This document shows, one piece after another, positions 12,044 through 13,362 of a stretch of DNA of 13,362 nt. The stretch covers positions 1-13,362 of the forward strand of contig JACRFN010000018.1 of assembly GCA_016217875.1 (NCBI GenBank), written 5' to 3'. A program made the position numbers and the translations under genes. This DNA is from Candidatus Kerfeldbacteria bacterium (GTDB lineage: Bacteria > Patescibacteriota > Patescibacteriia > Veblenbacterales > UBA10138). The stretch's first letter is position 1; each line of letters opens with the position of its first letter. The notes under the pieces were generated by a model that was not told the origin of the DNA, made no database searches, and saw nothing but the letters and a program-made list of their open reading frames with translations.

Positions 12044-12132
12044 GACCCTTGCCCTGAACCAGACCTCACTATAGTTCGGTCGGTACGGGGCAAGCATGGA
12101 GTTCGTCTGCCCGGAGCCGTTGGTCGGAATTG

Positions 12133-12162
12133 CCACCCTATGGGTGGTCACCCGCAGGGTGA
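12133..12162. repeat. two tandem 15-base hairpins inserted in a T-loop
   Basis: CCACCC-TAT-GGGTGG (12133-12147) and TCACCC-GCA-GGGTGA (12148-12162). On the minus strand they sit between GTT and CAATT. In the intact tRNA-Thr(GGU) these are contiguous (GTTCAATT), so the insertion is precise to the base. Confidence 0.78.
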
Positions 12163-12181
12163 AACCCACGACCGGAGTTTA

Positions 12182-12285
12182 CCCCGCCACCCCTGGAGCC
12201 GATGGTCGGAATTGAACCGACGACCTACTCCTTACCATGGAGTTGCTCTACCAGCTGAGCTACATCGGCAAAAGGGGTGGCGGGG
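12182..12285. mobile_element. foldback unit carrying tRNA-Thr(GGU), in a tRNA D-loop
   Basis: CCCCGCCACCCCT (12182-12194) and AGGGGTGGCGGGG (12273-12285) are perfect 13-base inverted repeats flanking tRNA-Thr(GGU). One repeat overlaps the final A of the tRNA CCA. The unit lies between the GG and TA of the enclosing tRNA D-loop. The termini resemble those of the unit at 11197-11466. Confidence 0.68.
12194..12269 (-). tRNA. trnT: tRNA-Thr (GGU anticodon), nested
   Basis: A complete 76-base cloverleaf with encoded CCA. Acceptor GCCGATG/CATCGGC, D-arm GCTC-AGCTGGTA-GAGC, anticodon stem ACTCC/GGAGT with loop ATGGTAA (GGU), variable AGGTC, T-arm GTCGG-TTCAATT-CCGAC, discriminator T. All stems pair. 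It is the innermost member of a three-level nest and the reference for recognising the broken outer copies. Confidence 0.96.
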
Positions 12286-12345
12286 CCAGCTGAGCTACAA
12301 CGGCTCCGGGCAGACGAATCATCCCTATCGCCGAGTTGCTCCCTG

Positions 12346-12383
12346 CCCCGCAGTGAACGAGTAAAGCGAGTTCTACTGCGGGG
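12346..12383. repeat. 38-base hairpin in a D-loop
   Basis: CCCCGCAGT (12346-12354) pairs with ACTGCGGGG (12375-12383), with an inner GAAC/GTTC. On the minus strand it follows AGCTGGTA and precedes CAGG-GAGC, that is, it splits the D-loop from the 3' D-stem of the outermost relic. Confidence 0.7.
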
Positions 12384-12395
12384 TACCAGCTGAGC

Positions 12396-12415
12396 CCTGC
12401 CTGCCGGCAGGCAGG
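12396..12415. repeat. 20-bp perfect palindrome, copy 2
   Basis: CCTGCCTGCCGGCAGGCAGG lies exactly between TA (tRNA bases 8-9) and GCTC (start of the D-stem) of the outermost relic, and differs by one base from 10661-10680. Confidence 0.85.
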
Positions 12416-12437
12416 TACATCGACTCTGGTGGGACAA

Positions 12438-12467
12438 AGTATCAAAAACTGCCTCCTCAACTCTCAA
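12438..12467 (-). promoter_or_regulatory. candidate promoter of the tRNA/rpmG operon
   Basis: On the minus strand TTGAGA (12467-12462), 18 bases, then GATACT (12443-12438), about 14 bases before the first tRNA-like sequence. It is the best candidate between the TPR gene and the nest. Confidence 0.4.
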
Positions 12468-12518
12468 AAAGCTGGAACGGCATGATCCGGTTGTTTTTCA
12501 ATAAACGAAACGCCAATT

Positions 12519-13362
12519 TTAGTGTAAGGGCTGGCCAAAACTTTGGCTGCGGCTTTGGGCGCGGCCGCGTTTGGGCTTAAGTTTCTGCGCCAGCCGACGT
12601 ATCTCCTGCGCTAGCTCGGGAATTTTTTGATTGGCCGGATTAACCTCCCGCAAAACGTCAAGCGCCGCTTGAGCCTCGGTCGGTTGCCCGTTAAGTATAC
12701 TGAGTTCGACATAAAAGTCAAGGATCTTAGGGTTATTGGGCTCGAGCTGCCGGGCCGCGGCTGTTTGAGTTAAAGCCTCGGCTGTCCGGCCAAGCTGGCG
12801 CAAGATACCGGCTAATTCCAAATGAGGCTGAGCTGCCTGAGGCAATTCATCAATTGTCTTAAGATATTCCTCCTGCGCCTCCTCCAGTCTACCTTGTCCC
12901 GAGGCCACCCGGGCTAAACCTAAGTGCGACAAGCTGGTGCCACCCCTCTTCAAAAGGTATTCATATATTTCCCTGGCCTCCTCGTAATCACGTTGCTCCT
13001 CATACACTTCAGCTAAACCTTGGTAAGCTGCCAGATAGTGCGGATCCCGACGCAACACTTCAAGATACTTCCCCTCTGCCTCGTCCAAACGACCGGCCAC
13101 TTGAGCCTTACTAGCCTGCTCTAAGAGCTCACTTGTCTCTGCTTGCGGCGAGGTCAGCCGCCCTAAATCATCTTGCCAACGATGCTGTAAAGATTTAAAC
13201 CAATCATGCATCTCCTGACCGCGGCGGACAACTAAATCAACTAACCAATGTAACCAACCGACTGAATCATTCATGGCTGAAGACAGCTTACGACGTAACC
13301 TAGTCTCCACTAAATCACGTTTAACCGCCCGCTGTTTCAACTCAGCCAATTGCGAAGTATCA
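12519..13362 (-). CDS. TPR-repeat protein, 5' end outside the window
   Basis: At least 280 residues, open to the right edge. The first in-window candidate start is a TTG at 13349, but codons before it (DTSQ) are also open, so the N-terminus, possibly a membrane anchor, is probably outside. A basic segment (KQRAVKRDLVETRLRRKL) and a tryptophan-containing amphipathic region (GWLHWLVDLVVRRGQEMHDWF) are followed by about five tetratricopeptide repeats. Typical units are AGRLDEAEGKYLEVLRRDPH, QRDYEEAREIYEYLLKRGG, QGRLEEAQEEYLKTIDELPQ and LGRTAEALTQTAAARQLEPN. The tail is basic (KLKPKRGRAQSRSQ). TPR arrays mediate protein-protein contacts; no partner is evident. The tRNA operon starts about 50 bases downstream. 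Confidence 0.85.
   Translation of the reverse strand, partial: DTSQLAELKQRAVKRDLVETRLRRKLSSAMNDSVGWLHWLVDLVVRRGQEMHDWFKSLQHRWQDDLGRLTSPQAETSELLEQASKAQVAGRLDEAEGKYLEVLRRDPHYLAAYQGLAEVYEEQRDYEEAREIYEYLLKRGGTSLSHLGLARVASGQGRLEEAQEEYLKTIDELPQAAQPHLELAGILRQLGRTAEALTQTAAARQLEPNNPKILDFYVELSILNGQPTEAQAALDVLREVNPANQKIPELAQEIRRLAQKLKPKRGRAQSRSQSFGQPLH

Larger units (their letters stand above)
12112..12304 (-). pseudogene. middle tRNA-like relic of the GGU nest (acceptor GCCGTTG)
   Basis: 5' GCCGTTG-TA-GCTC-AGCTGG (12304-12286), then a unit holding tRNA-Thr(GGU) placed exactly between GG and TA of the D-loop, then TA-A-ACTCC-GGTC, a T-arm split by two hairpins, CAACGGC, T and CCG instead of CCA. The 3' D-stem strand and the anticodon loop are missing, so this copy is dead. 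Outside the acceptor it extends into a perfect 21-base inverted repeat (12102-12122 with 12298-12318). Confidence 0.68.
12015..12424 (-). pseudogene. outermost tRNA-like relic of the GGU nest
   Basis: Pieces of a tRNA-Thr-like sequence are spread over 410 bases. 5' GTCGATG-TA (12424-12416), a 20-bp palindrome, GCTC-AGCTGGTA, a 38-base hairpin (12346-12383), GAGC-A-ACTC, a 230-base unit with the next tRNA relic, ACTCC-ATG, a 47-base hairpin (12048-12094), GGTC, a palindromic T-arm, CGACGGC, T and CCA (12015). The retained pieces match the intact tRNA-Thr(GGU) nested inside. The acceptor pairs imperfectly (one mismatch, two wobbles). Each interruption is itself a foldback. Confidence 0.6.

Noticed and set aside
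11134..12424. CRISPR array or simple tandem repeat
   Set aside because: Repeated blocks are tRNA D-arms and inverted repeats of varied length and spacing, not regularly spaced direct repeats with spacers.
12225..12467. Open frame containing TCLPAGRAQLV
   Set aside because: It is a translation of tRNA and palindrome sequence; the CLPAGR string comes from the 20-bp palindrome, not from a protein gene.

Overview
The window is a mosaic, moderately GC-rich bacterial segment, and almost every gene lies on the minus strand. Several traits suggest a Candidate Phyla Radiation (Patescibacteria) genome: a 51-residue four-cysteine L33, a single-domain GIY-YIG nuclease, a small orphan sigma region-2 protein, promoters so close to start codons that the mRNAs look leaderless, and many short palindromes dropped into genes and RNAs. 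This assignment is inference; there is no rRNA or marker gene here to prove it.

Layout from low to high coordinates. Positions 133-3904 (minus) hold a Na+/Ca2+ exchanger-type antiporter, an EamA transporter, a membrane-anchored clan-A glycoside hydrolase and an M50-like membrane protease whose reading frame is broken twice at G-runs. At 4000-4287 is a nucleoid protein of the HU family. A small plus-strand orphan gene with its own promoter, ribosome binding site and terminator (4374-4822) runs into the 3' end of a truncated ECF-type sigma gene (4778-5074). A divergent M23 peptidase follows at 5165-5794. Positions 5959-9146 hold a translationally coupled pair: a GT4 glycosyltransferase fused to an alpha-barrel domain, and a GH130 mannoside phosphorylase/hydrolase. 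A 346-base gap without a gene follows. At 9493-10593 is an AT-rich EamA transporter with a 22-histidine tail.

Positions 10800-12470 (minus) are the remarkable part: a stable-RNA operon tRNA-Thr(GGU), tRNA-Tyr, GIY-YIG nuclease, tRNA-Thr(UGU), rpmG, tRNA-Trp. It resembles the classical tufB-type cluster but has no tuf or secE in the window. Both tRNA-Thr genes sit inside other tRNA-like sequences, nested two or three deep. Each nested unit is bounded by inverted repeats and lies in a loop (D-loop, anticodon loop) or the anticodon stem of the enclosing tRNA. The enclosing copies also carry short perfect palindromes at loop tips or helix junctions, in some cases precisely between bases that are contiguous in an intact tRNA. 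The same palindromes cap stem-loops elsewhere in the window. The economical reading is a set of foldback elements that insert at, or are only tolerated at, the tips of RNA hairpins, comparable in concept to Rickettsia palindromic elements, together with tRNA-bearing foldback units that nest in one another. Assembly or amplification chimerism is the main alternative.

The window closes with a TPR protein (12519-13362) that runs off the right edge.
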